Under the pieces are notes generated by a model. It saw only the letters and a list, made by a program, of their open reading frames with translations, did not search any database and was not told the DNA's origin. From Thalassospira marina (GTDB lineage: Bacteria > Pseudomonadota > Alphaproteobacteria > Rhodospirillales > Thalassospiraceae), in the NCBI RefSeq assembly GCF_002844375.1, contig NZ_CP024199.1:756001-820000 (forward strand): a stretch of 64,000 bases of DNA, given 5' to 3'. Below are positions 44,730-53,455 of the stretch, one piece after another; the stretch's first letter is position 1, and every line of letters begins with the position of its first letter. Position numbers and translations under genes: made by a program.

Positions 44730-45530
44730 ATGCATCAAGATACACCACGCGCCCGCCAAAGACTGTTCGTTTCCGATGCCATCACCGCCGGGGCGGAAAT
44801 TGCATTATCGCCGGAACAGTCTCATTACCTTGAACATGTCATGCGCCTCAAGCCCGGAACACCCGTAAAAATATTTAATGGGGCCGATGGTGAATGGCTG
44901 GCAACCATTTCCGAGCTGCGCAAAAAGAAAGGTGTGGTCAGCGTTGAAAGCCTTTTGCGTGACCAGCAAAACAGCACCGGTCCGGCTTTGGCCTTTGCGC
45001 CAATTAAAAAACAGCGCCTGGACTTCCTGATTGAAAAGTCGGTCGAGCTGGGTGTTTCCCGCCTGATGCCAATCATTACCGCGCACAGCATTACCGACAA
45101 AGTCCGCCTGGATCGCCTTCAGGCACAGGTGATAGAGGCCGCCGAACAAAGCGAACGCCTTGATGTGCCAGAAATTGATGCGCCGGTAAAATTGTATGAC
45201 TGGCTGGCGAACTGGCCGGAAAACAACCATTTGCTGTTCTGTGACGAAACCGGGTCCGGATCACCGATTGGTGAATACCTGACAGAATCCTTGGCAAATC
45301 CTGCCAGCTCGGCTATCGACAACAACAATGTTGTTAACCATACACTCGTGATTGGACCAGAAGGCGGCTTTGCCCCAGACGAAATAGACCGGATCAGAAA
45401 ACAGTCCTTTGCCACTGCTGTCAGCCTTGGCCCGCGCATTTTGCGGGCCGAAACCGCAGCAATTGCCGCATTGGCCGTTTATCAGGACCGGATTGGCGAC
45501 TGGTCGAACCGTCCCGTCACGAGAGATTAA
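44730..45530 (+). CDS. rsmE: 16S rRNA (uracil(1498)-N(3))-methyltransferase
   Basis: A SPOUT-class methyltransferase that modifies U1498 of 16S rRNA. The 266-residue protein has an N-terminal PUA-like domain (about 1-75) and the knot signature VIGPEGGFAPDEI and LGPRILRAETAAIAAL. It is followed by gshA after 11 nt, so the two form an operon. ATG at 44730 follows GGGAAGG. Confidence 0.96.
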   Translation: MHQDTPRARQRLFVSDAITAGAEIALSPEQSHYLEHVMRLKPGTPVKIFNGADGEWLATISELRKKKGVVSVESLLRDQQNSTGPALAFAPIKKQRLDFLIEKSVELGVSRLMPIITAHSITDKVRLDRLQAQVIEAAEQSERLDVPEIDAPVKLYDWLANWPENNHLLFCDETGSGSPIGEYLTESLANPASSAIDNNNVVNHTLVIGPEGGFAPDEIDRIRKQSFATAVSLGPRILRAETAAIAALAVYQDRIGDWSNRPVTRD

Positions 45531-45541
45531 GGAATACCCTT

Positions 45542-46912
45542 ATGAGTGTCAGTGCTGCTACCGGGGAAAGCCCGGAAATTGAAAGCCGGGCGCAATTGCT
45601 TGAATGGTTCGAGTCCGGGTGCAAGCCCAAACGTGACTGGGCCATCGGAACCGAGCATGAAAAATTTGCCTTCACCCGCGAAGATTTGCGTCCGATCCCT
45701 TATGAAGGGGAACGTGGCGTTAAAGCCCTGCTAAACGCCCTTGCCGAGCGTTTTGACTGGGACCCGATCCTTGAAAACGGCAAGGTCATTGCACTTTCCA
45801 AGGATAAATGTTCCGTCTCGCTGGAGCCGGGCGGGCAGATCGAACTTTCCGGTGCGCCGCTTAAAAACATTCACCAGACCTGTGGTGAAGTACATCAGCA
45901 TCTTCATGAAATTCGTGAAGTTTGCGCCGGGCTTGATATCGATATGCTTGGTGTCGGGCATAATCCCAAATGGGCGCGTGATGACATCCCCTGGATGCCC
46001 AAGGGCCGTTACGACATTATGCGTAACTATATGCCCAAGGTCGGCACGCTTGGCCTGGATATGATGCTGCGCACCTCGACCATCCAGGTCAATCTGGATT
46101 TCGACTCCGAAGCTGACATGGCGCATAAATTCCGCACGTCTCTGGCACTTCAGCCGGTGGCGACCGCTCTGTTTGCCGCATCACCCTTTGTCGATGGCAA
46201 ACCCAGCGGTTATTTGTCCTCGCGATCCCATGTCTGGACCGATACCGACCCGGATCGTTGCGGCATGCTGCCTTTTGTGTTCGAAAACAGCTTCGGTTTT
46301 GAACGCTATGTCGATTACATGCTTGATGTGCCGATGTATTTTGTCTATCGCGATGGCAAATATATTGATGCGTCCGGCAAATCGTTCCGCGATTTCATGG
46401 CAGGCAAGCTGGATGTACTGCCCGGTGAACGCCCGACCATGAATGACTGGTCGGACCATATGACAACGGCCTTCCCCGAAGTGCGCCTGAAAAAGTTCCT
46501 TGAAATGCGTGGTGCCGATGGTGGCCCGTGGCGTCGTATCTGTGCGTTACCGGCCCTTTGGGTTGGCCTGCTTTATGATGGTGCCAGCCTTGATGCCGCC
46601 TGGGACCTGGTCAAGGATCTGAGCGTTGCCGAACGCGAAGCACTGCGTAATGACGTGCCGCGCCTTGGCATGCAGACACCGTTTAAAAACGGTACGGTTC
46701 AGGACCTGGCAAAGGATGTGCTGGCCATTTCCAGACAGGGCCTTAAAAACCGCGCCAAACTGGACGGTTACGGCGATGACGAAAGCCATTTCCTTGAAAG
46801 CCTGGAAGATGTTGCCGAAAGCGGCCGTACCCTTGCTGATGAATTCCTGGATCTTTACGAAACCCGTTGGGAAGGTTCGGTTGATCCGGTATTTCGCGAA
46901 TACGCCTACTGA
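45542..46912 (+). CDS. gshA: Glutamate-cysteine ligase (GCS2/plant-type)
   Basis: First step of glutathione synthesis: glutamate + cysteine + ATP. At 456 residues it belongs to the plant/alphaproteobacterial type rather than the E. coli type. WAIGTEHEKFAFTRED contains the conserved EHE, GQIELSGAPL lines the active site, and DMMLRTSTIQVNLDF is the family core. It is the second gene of the rsmE-gshA operon and ends with a terminator at 46936-46964. The glutathione pathway also fits the GST gene at 19434 and the GGT at 5671. Confidence 0.96.
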   Translation: MSVSAATGESPEIESRAQLLEWFESGCKPKRDWAIGTEHEKFAFTREDLRPIPYEGERGVKALLNALAERFDWDPILENGKVIALSKDKCSVSLEPGGQIELSGAPLKNIHQTCGEVHQHLHEIREVCAGLDIDMLGVGHNPKWARDDIPWMPKGRYDIMRNYMPKVGTLGLDMMLRTSTIQVNLDFDSEADMAHKFRTSLALQPVATALFAASPFVDGKPSGYLSSRSHVWTDTDPDRCGMLPFVFENSFGFERYVDYMLDVPMYFVYRDGKYIDASGKSFRDFMAGKLDVLPGERPTMNDWSDHMTTAFPEVRLKKFLEMRGADGGPWRRICALPALWVGLLYDGASLDAAWDLVKDLSVAEREALRNDVPRLGMQTPFKNGTVQDLAKDVLAISRQGLKNRAKLDGYGDDESHFLESLEDVAESGRTLADEFLDLYETRWEGSVDPVFREYAY

Positions 46913-46935
46913 TTTCAAGGCAGGTTAAAATGTTG

Positions 46936-46964
46936 CAAGGGCGGTGGTAAATCCACCGCCCTTG
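46936..46964 (+). terminator. Terminator of the rsmE-gshA operon
   Basis: CAAGGGCGGTGG (46936-46947) and CCACCGCCCTTG (46953-46964), a perfect 12-bp stem with a 5-base loop, followed by TTGTAT. It lies 24 nt after the gshA stop and about 55 nt before the chorismate mutase start. Confidence 0.88.
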
Positions 46965-47018
46965 TTGTATCAGGCTTTACGTCAAATCTGTTTGCCCACC
47001 GAAAAAGGATGCCAGGCA

Positions 47019-47315
47019 ATGAAAGCTGTGCCGTGTGAAACCATGCAGGATGTTCGCGAAAATGTGGACCGTCTTGACCGGGTTCTGGTGGGCTTGCTGG
47101 CAGAACGGCTGGGCTATATCGAACAGGCGGCGCGCATCAAACAGTCCCGCGATGCCGTGCGCGATGAAGACCGCATCGAAGACGTGATTGCCAAGGTCAA
47201 AGCCCAGTGCAAAATTGACGGGCTTGATGAAAACATTGCCGAACGCCTGTGGCGCTTCATGATGGAAGATTACATCGCCCACGAATTCGTCAAATGGGAC
47301 GAAATTCGCAAGTAA
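47019..47315 (+). CDS. Small chorismate mutase (AroQ class)
   Basis: A 98-residue all-helical chorismate mutase, the step to prephenate in phenylalanine/tyrosine synthesis. The family's first helix is seen in RENVDRLDRVLVGLLAER and the third in LWRFMMEDYIAHEF. The AroQ active-site Arg/Lys/Gln residues cannot be placed with certainty. ATG at 47019 is preferred; the frame continues to 46944 inside the terminator. It could also be a monofunctional isochorismate pyruvate-lyase-like enzyme. Confidence 0.87.
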   Translation: MKAVPCETMQDVRENVDRLDRVLVGLLAERLGYIEQAARIKQSRDAVRDEDRIEDVIAKVKAQCKIDGLDENIAERLWRFMMEDYIAHEFVKWDEIRK

Positions 47316-47386
47316 TCTGCGTTTAAGCAGCGTTTATCGTTTATCCGACATAATATCAGGATGCCATGTGGCACCCTGACTATTGC

Positions 47387-48907
47387 CTATTGGGCGACCT
47401 TGCGGCTGGCATCAATGTCGTTAAACCAGTTGGTAACGGCATCAATATCGGCCTGTTTCATGCCAAGGCCCAGTTTGGTCCTGCGCCATAAAACATCATC
47501 GGCACAACAGGCCCATTCGGTTTTCATCAAAAAGCGAAGTTCGATTTCATAAAGGCCCGGCGCAATTTCAGGGCCAAGGTCGGAAACGCCCTGTGCCGCG
47601 CCCAGCATGGCAAACAGGCGTGTGCCATAACACCGTGCCCAGCGCTGCAAAATAACCTTATCCAGCCAGGGCAGTTTTGCCGTGCAGTTCGCCAGAAATG
47701 CGTCAAAGTCCCCACTGGGAATATCCCCGCCCGGCAAAGTCGCCTGCGCTGTCCAGTCTCCGGTTTGATTGCCAAGGCAGGGGGCAAGTTTTTGCAGGGC
47801 ATGTTCGGCCAGCCGGCGATATGTGGTGATCTTGCCACCGTAAATCGACAGGATTGGTGCCAGTTCGCCAGTGTCCCCGCGATCAAGGTCAAAAACATAA
47901 TCGCGGGTAACGGCCGATGCGCTGCTGTTTTTATCGTCATAAAGCGGGCGTACGCCGGAATAATCCCACACCACATCTTTGCGTTTGACCGGCGTTGCCA
48001 AATATCCATTCACCAGTTCCAAAAGGTAGGTGATTTCATCTTCGCTAATGGCAACCTGTGCGGGGTCCCCGTCATAGGGGATGTCGGTGGTGCCAATCAG
48101 GGTGTAGTTGCGTTGGTAGGGGATGGCAAAGGCAATGCGCCCGTCCTGGTTTTGGAAAATATAACAATGGTCATGCGGGTGAATGCGCGGCACCACAATG
48201 TGGCTGCCCTTTACTAGGCGTAAACCGGCGGCCTTGGCACCCAGCCCGGCCTGTTTGACCATGCCGGTCACCCATGGCCCGGCAGCATTGACAATGGCCC
48301 GTGCCGTAATGGTTCGGGGGCCATTTTTGCTTGATGTGATGGTGGCTTGCCATTGCCCGTTTTGGCGCGATAGCGCCTCGCACCGGGTTTGTGTTTCAAT
48401 AATCGCCCCACGGGATTGCGCATCAAGGGCGTTTAAAACCACCAGCCTTGCATCATCGACCCAGCAATCGGCATAGGCAAAGCCACTGGTGAAGACGGGT
48501 TTGATCGGGGCCCCTTCGGGTGTGCCCCGAAACGATACCGCGCGCGAGGCGGGCAGGCGTTTTCGCTTTGCCAGATGGTCATATAAAAACAGGCCGGCAC
48601 GCAGCATCCATTTCGGGCGCAGGCCCTGGTGGTGCGGCAAAACAAATGTCAGCGGCCAGATGATATGCGGGGCTGCAGCCAGCAGAACTTCGCGTTCCTG
48701 TAAGGCCTCGCGCACCAGGCGAAATTCGTAATGTTCAAGATAGCGTAATCCGCCATGAATAAGCTTGGTCGAAGACGAGGACGTTGCCGATGCAAGGTCC
48801 CCCTGTTCGACCAGCAGGACGGACAGGCCGCGTCCGGCGGCATCGCGCGCGATACCCGCGCCATTGATGCCGCCGCCAACGACCAGAAGGTCGTACTGTT
48901 CAGACAC
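47387..48907 (-). CDS. glpD: FAD-dependent glycerol-3-phosphate dehydrogenase
   Basis: A 506-residue flavoprotein of the GlpD family that oxidises glycerol-3-phosphate to DHAP and passes electrons to quinone. The FAD motif VVGGGINGAGIARDAAGRG is at the N-terminus, with the TKLIHGGLRYLE segment and the later GGKITTYRRLAEHA typical of GlpD. The start is a GTG at 48907, 1 nt after the upstream permease stop. It is the last gene of a phnD-phnC-phnE-phnE operon, an unusual place for glpD. glpF, glpK and ugp are not present here. Confidence 0.9.
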   Translation of the reverse strand: MSEQYDLLVVGGGINGAGIARDAAGRGLSVLLVEQGDLASATSSSSTKLIHGGLRYLEHYEFRLVREALQEREVLLAAAPHIIWPLTFVLPHHQGLRPKWMLRAGLFLYDHLAKRKRLPASRAVSFRGTPEGAPIKPVFTSGFAYADCWVDDARLVVLNALDAQSRGAIIETQTRCEALSRQNGQWQATITSSKNGPRTITARAIVNAAGPWVTGMVKQAGLGAKAAGLRLVKGSHIVVPRIHPHDHCYIFQNQDGRIAFAIPYQRNYTLIGTTDIPYDGDPAQVAISEDEITYLLELVNGYLATPVKRKDVVWDYSGVRPLYDDKNSSASAVTRDYVFDLDRGDTGELAPILSIYGGKITTYRRLAEHALQKLAPCLGNQTGDWTAQATLPGGDIPSGDFDAFLANCTAKLPWLDKVILQRWARCYGTRLFAMLGAAQGVSDLGPEIAPGLYEIELRFLMKTEWACCADDVLWRRTKLGLGMKQADIDAVTNWFNDIDASRKVAQ

Positions 48908-48908
48908 G

Positions 48909-49733
48909 TCAGATTACCTTTTTGCGCAGATAGGCCGCCACGGCTTCGCCAATAATGACAAGGCCGATAATCGCCAAAAGGATCGTGGCGACGGTTTGCC
49001 AGGCAAAAGTATCAATTGCACCCTGCAGGATGATGCCAATGCCACCGGCACCCACCAGCCCCAGAACGGTGCTTTCGCGCAGGTTGATATCCCAACGCAG
49101 GATCGATACGGCGAAAAAGGTGGGCATCACCTGCGGGATCACTCCGTAAATCAGGATTTTGAAGCGCGATGCCCCCACGGCTTCCAGGGCCTCGATCGGG
49201 GCGCGGTCAATTTCCTCGATCGCTTCGCCTAGCAATTTGCCAAGAAAACCCAGCGACCGGAAAATGATGGCAAGAATACCCGCCAGCACACCGGGGCCAA
49301 ATACCGCCACAAACAGCAAAGCCCAGATGATGGTATTGACCGAACGTGACGACACCAGAATAAAGCGGCCCAGCCACAGGGTGAATTTGTTTGGCGTTGT
49401 GTTTTGGGCTGCAATCAGCGCCACCGGCAATGACAGGAACACCGCAAAAAACGTGGCGATGGTCGCGATATTGACGGTTTCAAGCAGGGTGATGGCAATG
49501 TCGTGCCAGCCATCTAGTGAAGGCGGAAACATGCGGGCAAAAAGGTCGCCCATCTGTTTGGGGGCATCCCACAACCACGGCCAGATGATGTTGATGGTTG
49601 AAAGCGACCAGACAAGGGCCAGTGCCACAAGGGCGGTCAGGCCAAAACGGGTCCAGCGGTCTTTGGTCGAATATTTGGACCATTCGCGCAGGGCAATGGC
49701 GTCGGGGCCGGTTTTTTGTGTGGTGGCTACCAT
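48909..49733 (-). CDS. phnE: Phosphonate-type ABC transporter permease (second PhnE)
   Basis: A 274-residue inner-membrane permease with about six helices. The EAA loop reads EAIEEIDRAPIEALEAVGASR, shown here in part as EALEAVGASRFKILIYG. It overlaps the first phnE by 7 nt and is followed by glpD after 1 nt. PhnE permeases pair in heterodimers in some phosphonate/phosphite transporters, which explains two adjacent copies. Confidence 0.93.
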   Translation of the reverse strand: MVATTQKTGPDAIALREWSKYSTKDRWTRFGLTALVALALVWSLSTINIIWPWLWDAPKQMGDLFARMFPPSLDGWHDIAITLLETVNIATIATFFAVFLSLPVALIAAQNTTPNKFTLWLGRFILVSSRSVNTIIWALLFVAVFGPGVLAGILAIIFRSLGFLGKLLGEAIEEIDRAPIEALEAVGASRFKILIYGVIPQVMPTFFAVSILRWDINLRESTVLGLVGAGGIGIILQGAIDTFAWQTVATILLAIIGLVIIGEAVAAYLRKKVI

Positions 49734-50536
49734 AGGTTCCTCCGGATCCGTCCGCTAATTGCTTCGCTCACCAGAATAACGCCAATGATGCAAAGCGTGA
49801 TGGCCAGCGCAAAATCATAATCATACCGGCCAAACGCATTCAGCAGAGTTGACCCAATGCCGCCTGCACCCACAATGCCGACAATCGCCGATGCGCGCAG
49901 GTTGCTATCAAGCTGATAGATCGAAAGGCCGATCTGGCGGGGCATGATTTGCGGAATAACGGCGTAAAGCAGGGTGACAAGCGTACCGCCCCCGGCGGAC
50001 CGGATGGCTTCAACCTGGCCCCATTCGATTTCCTCGATCCGTTCGGCCAGCATTTTGGCAACAAAACCGATGGAATAGACCGTTAAGGTCAAAATGCCTG
50101 CCAGCGGGCCAAAGCCAACGGCCTTGACGAAAATGATGGCAACAATCACCGGGTGGAAACTGCGCGCGACAATGATCGCGCCACGGCCAATTATGTATAA
50201 CCAGCGCGGCGCAAGGTTGCGGGCGGAGGCAAAGGCAATGGGAACAGACAGGGCAAGACCCAGCAATGTCGAAACAATTGCGATCTTGATGCTTTCCATA
50301 AAGCCGTCAAACAGCAGCCCGCCACGGGTAAAGCTGGGTGGGAAGGCACCCTTGAAAATACGCATCGCACGCGGAATACCCTGCTGGATGCGGTCCCAGT
50401 CAAAGGGCAGGCTGGAAAGTGCCCACCATACATAGGCCAGAACGCCGATAATCAGCGCCCAGCGCAAGGCTGGATTGGCTATGAAGGCAGGTTTCTTCCA
50501 GCTATACCCCGTCCGGGTTTGAGCGGTGGTGTTCAT
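49727..50536 (-). CDS. phnE: Phosphonate-type ABC transporter permease (first PhnE)
   Basis: A 269-residue permease with the EAA-type loop in EAIRSAGGGTLVTLLYAVIP and the GIVGAGGIG motif shared with the other permease. Its ATG overlaps the phnC stop by 4 nt, and its end overlaps the second phnE by 7 nt, so all three are translationally coupled. The two permeases are clearly paralogous but diverged. Confidence 0.93.
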   Translation of the reverse strand: MNTTAQTRTGYSWKKPAFIANPALRWALIIGVLAYVWWALSSLPFDWDRIQQGIPRAMRIFKGAFPPSFTRGGLLFDGFMESIKIAIVSTLLGLALSVPIAFASARNLAPRWLYIIGRGAIIVARSFHPVIVAIIFVKAVGFGPLAGILTLTVYSIGFVAKMLAERIEEIEWGQVEAIRSAGGGTLVTLLYAVIPQIMPRQIGLSIYQLDSNLRASAIVGIVGAGGIGSTLLNAFGRYDYDFALAITLCIIGVILVSEAISGRIRRNLW

Positions 50537-51330
50537 CGTGCCGCAACCTCGCGCAAATGGGTGCTGCTTTGGGCGCCATCGCGTTCTTCGGCCGGGACAC
50601 CGGCATAAATTTCATCCATTGCGTCCTGGTTCAGATCGCCCGGTTTGCCATCAAAAATGATGCGGCCAAACCGCATGCCAACAATGCGCTGGGTATATTC
50701 GCGGGCCTCATTAACATTGTGAATGTTGATCAGAACCGGCAAATGCAGCTCGGATGCCAGGGCACGCAGCAGTTCCATAATCTGTTTGGATGTTTTCGGG
50801 TCCAGCGATGCGGTGGGTTCGTCGGCCAGCAGGATTTCGGGTTCCTGCATCAGGGCGCGCACCACGCCCACACGCTGGCGTTCCCCGCCCGAAAGCTCAT
50901 CTGCGCGTTTATTGGCATAATGGGCAATGCCCACCCGTTCCATCAAATGAAAGGCGCGATCAATATCTTCCTGCGGGTAGCGGCGCGTCATTGCGCGCCA
51001 GGTTGGCAAATATCCCAACCGGCCCGATTGCACATTTTCCATAACCGTTAAACGGTCAATCAGGTTAAAGCCCTGAAATACCATGCCAATACGGCGACGA
51101 GCCAGGCGCAGTGCCTTGCCTTCCAGTTTGGTCAGTTCGGTGCCGTTCAACTCGATCGAGCCTGATGACGGTTCCACCAGTTTGTTGATGCAGCGTAGAA
51201 GCGTGCTTTTGCCCGCGCCCGATGCACCAATGATCGAAACAACGCTTTCGCCGGGGACTTCAAGGTTCAGGTTCTTCAACACTGCCTTTTCGTCGCCATA
51301 GCGTTTAACAAGTTCCTTGATACGCAACAT
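50533..51330 (-). CDS. phnC: Phosphonate-type ABC transporter ATPase
   Basis: A 265-residue ATPase. Walker A GASGAGKST, signature LSGGERQRVGVVRAL and Walker B ILLADEPTASLD are intact. The order PhnC-PhnE-PhnE after the binding protein matches PhnCDE-type importers. ATG at 51330 (MLRIKELVKRYG) follows GGGGA; the frame continues upstream to 51372. The transporter class imports phosphonates, phosphite or phosphate esters; the actual substrate is not known. Confidence 0.95.
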   Translation of the reverse strand: MLRIKELVKRYGDEKAVLKNLNLEVPGESVVSIIGASGAGKSTLLRCINKLVEPSSGSIELNGTELTKLEGKALRLARRRIGMVFQGFNLIDRLTVMENVQSGRLGYLPTWRAMTRRYPQEDIDRAFHLMERVGIAHYANKRADELSGGERQRVGVVRALMQEPEILLADEPTASLDPKTSKQIMELLRALASELHLPVLINIHNVNEAREYTQRIVGMRFGRIIFDGKPGDLNQDAMDEIYAGVPAEERDGAQSSTHLREVAAR

Positions 51331-51415
51331 TGCGTTTCCCCTGTGACAGATACCTGGCCGGGGCCCGGCCATGCAGGCTGGCCCCGGTAACGACAGGCAA
51401 ATTGAAAGACTGGCG

Positions 51416-52420
51416 TTATTTCAGGTTGTCAGGGGTGTATTTGACACCGTTTGCGGCCTGGATTTCGCGAATGACGTCCCAGTCTTCCTTGTAGGTGACC
51501 GGTACGAATTTCGAGACGCCCTTGAATTCTTCGCCCAGTGCCGTGCCCTTCATGTCAAAGGTAAAGAAGGCTTCCTTGATCTTTTCGATCAGTTCGGGCT
51601 TCAGGTTATAGGCATAGTTGAACGATGTGGTCGGGAAGGGTTTGCTTTCGTAAATGATCTTTACGTCGTTCGGATCATAAAGGTCGCGCTGGACCATGCG
51701 TTCAACCACTTCGGATGCGACCGGGGCGGCGTCATAGTCACCGGCAACTACACCCAGGATCGACTGGTCGTGCGAGCCGGAATAGACAACTTCATAATCC
51801 TTTTCCGGGACAATGCCCTGGGCCGGAAGCAGCGCGCGTGGTGCCAGATTGCCCGAATTTGACGTTGGCGATGTATGGGCAACGCGCTTGCCTTTCAGAT
51901 CGGCCAGCGTGTTGATGCCGCTATCAACGCGGGTATAAAGCTGCAGGGTATAGCCAAACCGGCCATCATCGCCGCCCATCAGCGCAAACGGAACTGCACC
52001 GGCCAGATTAACGGCAAAGGGCGTCGGCCCGGTGGAAAAGCCTGCAACATGCAAACGGCCGCTACGCATGGCTTCAACTTCGGCCGAATTCGACTGAACG
52101 GCAAAAAACTGCACATCCTTGCCGGTTACTTTTTCCAGATGTTCCAGGAACGGTTCCCAGATATCGGCATAAACCGCCGGGTCTTCGACCGGGGTATAGG
52201 CAAAAACAAGGGTGTCGGGATCGACGGTTTTATCGGCTGCTGGCGCATCTGCTACCAGGTCGCCATCCATGTCGCAATACATGGCATCAAGGTCGCCACG
52301 CGCGACGCAATCCTCGGCGGCGGATGCGCTGGTGGGGGCAGCCATAAAGCCCATCATGCCAACCGCAGCCAGCAATGTGGTCATCTTCAAACTGTTGGTT
52401 TTTTTCGCATACGAAAACAT
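51416..52420 (-). CDS. phnD: Phosphonate-family substrate-binding protein with Asp-rich N-terminal loop
   Basis: A 334-residue periplasmic binding protein. The signal peptide ends near residue 34 (TSASA-AED). A short insertion follows with two Cys (38 and 49) and DMDGDLVAD (50-58), a D-x-D-x-D-x3-D calcium-loop-like motif. The PhnD fold then begins (LVFAYTPVEDPAVYADIWEP). The ATG at 52420 is chosen because it gives a normal signal peptide; the frame extends further. It is first in the phn operon and divergent from the DeoR gene. Its ligand could be a phosphonate, phosphite or phosphate ester such as glycerol-3-phosphate. Confidence 0.9.
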   Translation of the reverse strand: MFSYAKKTNSLKMTTLLAAVGMMGFMAAPTSASAAEDCVARGDLDAMYCDMDGDLVADAPAADKTVDPDTLVFAYTPVEDPAVYADIWEPFLEHLEKVTGKDVQFFAVQSNSAEVEAMRSGRLHVAGFSTGPTPFAVNLAGAVPFALMGGDDGRFGYTLQLYTRVDSGINTLADLKGKRVAHTSPTSNSGNLAPRALLPAQGIVPEKDYEVVYSGSHDQSILGVVAGDYDAAPVASEVVERMVQRDLYDPNDVKIIYESKPFPTTSFNYAYNLKPELIEKIKEAFFTFDMKGTALGEEFKGVSKFVPVTYKEDWDVIREIQAANGVKYTPDNLK

Positions 52421-52470
52421 TTCTGTGGAGCCTTTCTTCCCTGTAACGCTGCAAAAGCGCGATTTTAAAA

Positions 52471-52562
52471 GTTGTTTTGTTGGTTTTATTGTTGTTTTTA
52501 TCAACATTATAGAGCGTCAAAAAGTTTGGAAAGCAACATAAAACTGTAACAAACCGTTACAG
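52471..52562. promoter_or_regulatory. Repeats and inverted repeat between phnD and the DeoR gene
   Basis: CTGTAAC (52544-52550) and GTTACAG (52556-52562) are a perfect inverted repeat with 5 bp between them; another CTGTAAC lies at 52441. GTTGTTTT-type units recur at 52471, 52479 and 52491, the last ending in TATCAAC. The location between divergent genes fits operators for the DeoR-family protein, but the motif assignment is by eye. Confidence 0.45.
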
Positions 52563-52624
52563 AGACAAATGCTAATATCCCTGAAAACCCGCGTTATCAG
52601 GCCCCTTTCCCGGAGGAATGGCAT

Positions 52625-53455
52625 TTGCGTATCGGAAAAAAAGAGCGGCAACACCGCATTTTGCAGGAATTGCAAATTCACCCACATGTGAGAGTTGCCA
52701 CATTGGCCGAGCGATTCGATGTGGCAACTGAAACAATCCGCCGTGATCTTGATGCATTGGGGCAGGCAGGGCTGCTGATGCGCGAATTTGGTGGCGCTTC
52801 GGCGCGGCCGATGGGCCATCAGCCCGATCTGGCCCAACGTCAGTTAGGTGCGGTTGCCGGTATTGACCGCATTGGTGCGCTGGCAGGCAAAATGGTGCAA
52901 CCCGGCGAAGTCATCATGATTGATGCGGGTTCAACCGTTACCCAGATCGCGCCCTATCTAGCCGGTATTGCCGATATTGCGGGCAGTGCAAATGGGCAGA
53001 AACGCACGATCCTGACCAATTGTTACGCTGTGGTACATGGCATGGGCGAACAGGCCCTGATTGATGATGTCATTATGTGTCCCGGCCAGTTTGATCCGCG
53101 TGAAAATGCGGTTTACGGGCATGACACGGTCGATTTCCTACGCCGTTTTTATGCCAACCGGGCCTTTATCGGGGCGTCTGGCCTGTCATCGATTGGTTAT
53201 AGTGATGTGAACCGCAAGGCCGTTGCCGTGAAACGGGCGATGATGGAACGTTCCGATGAAACCTGGCTTTTGGTGGATCACACCAAATTTGAACGCCGTT
53301 ATCTTGAAAGCATCGGCCCGTTTAATGACCTTGCCGGTGTCATCACCGACCGCACCCCGCCCGATGCCTTGCGCGATGTGCTTGCCAAAGCCGGTATCAA
53401 CCTGATCGTGGCTGACGAAACCGCTGATATCCCCGAAATGCAGGCTGCCGGTTAA
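52625..53455 (+). CDS. DeoR/GlpR-family transcriptional repressor
   Basis: A 276-residue regulator. The HTH (about residues 20-60; RVATLAERFDVATETIRRDL) and the sugar-phosphate-binding C-terminal domain (VIMIDAGSTVTQIAPYL, later SIGYSDVNRKAVAVKRAMM) are typical. The start is a TTG at 52625 with GGAGG at 8 nt. An ATG at 52618 is out of frame and would give only 37 codons. Members sense phosphorylated sugars; GlpR senses glycerol-3-phosphate, which fits the glpD at the end of the divergent phn operon. Confidence 0.9.
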   Translation: MRIGKKERQHRILQELQIHPHVRVATLAERFDVATETIRRDLDALGQAGLLMREFGGASARPMGHQPDLAQRQLGAVAGIDRIGALAGKMVQPGEVIMIDAGSTVTQIAPYLAGIADIAGSANGQKRTILTNCYAVVHGMGEQALIDDVIMCPGQFDPRENAVYGHDTVDFLRRFYANRAFIGASGLSSIGYSDVNRKAVAVKRAMMERSDETWLLVDHTKFERRYLESIGPFNDLAGVITDRTPPDALRDVLAKAGINLIVADETADIPEMQAAG

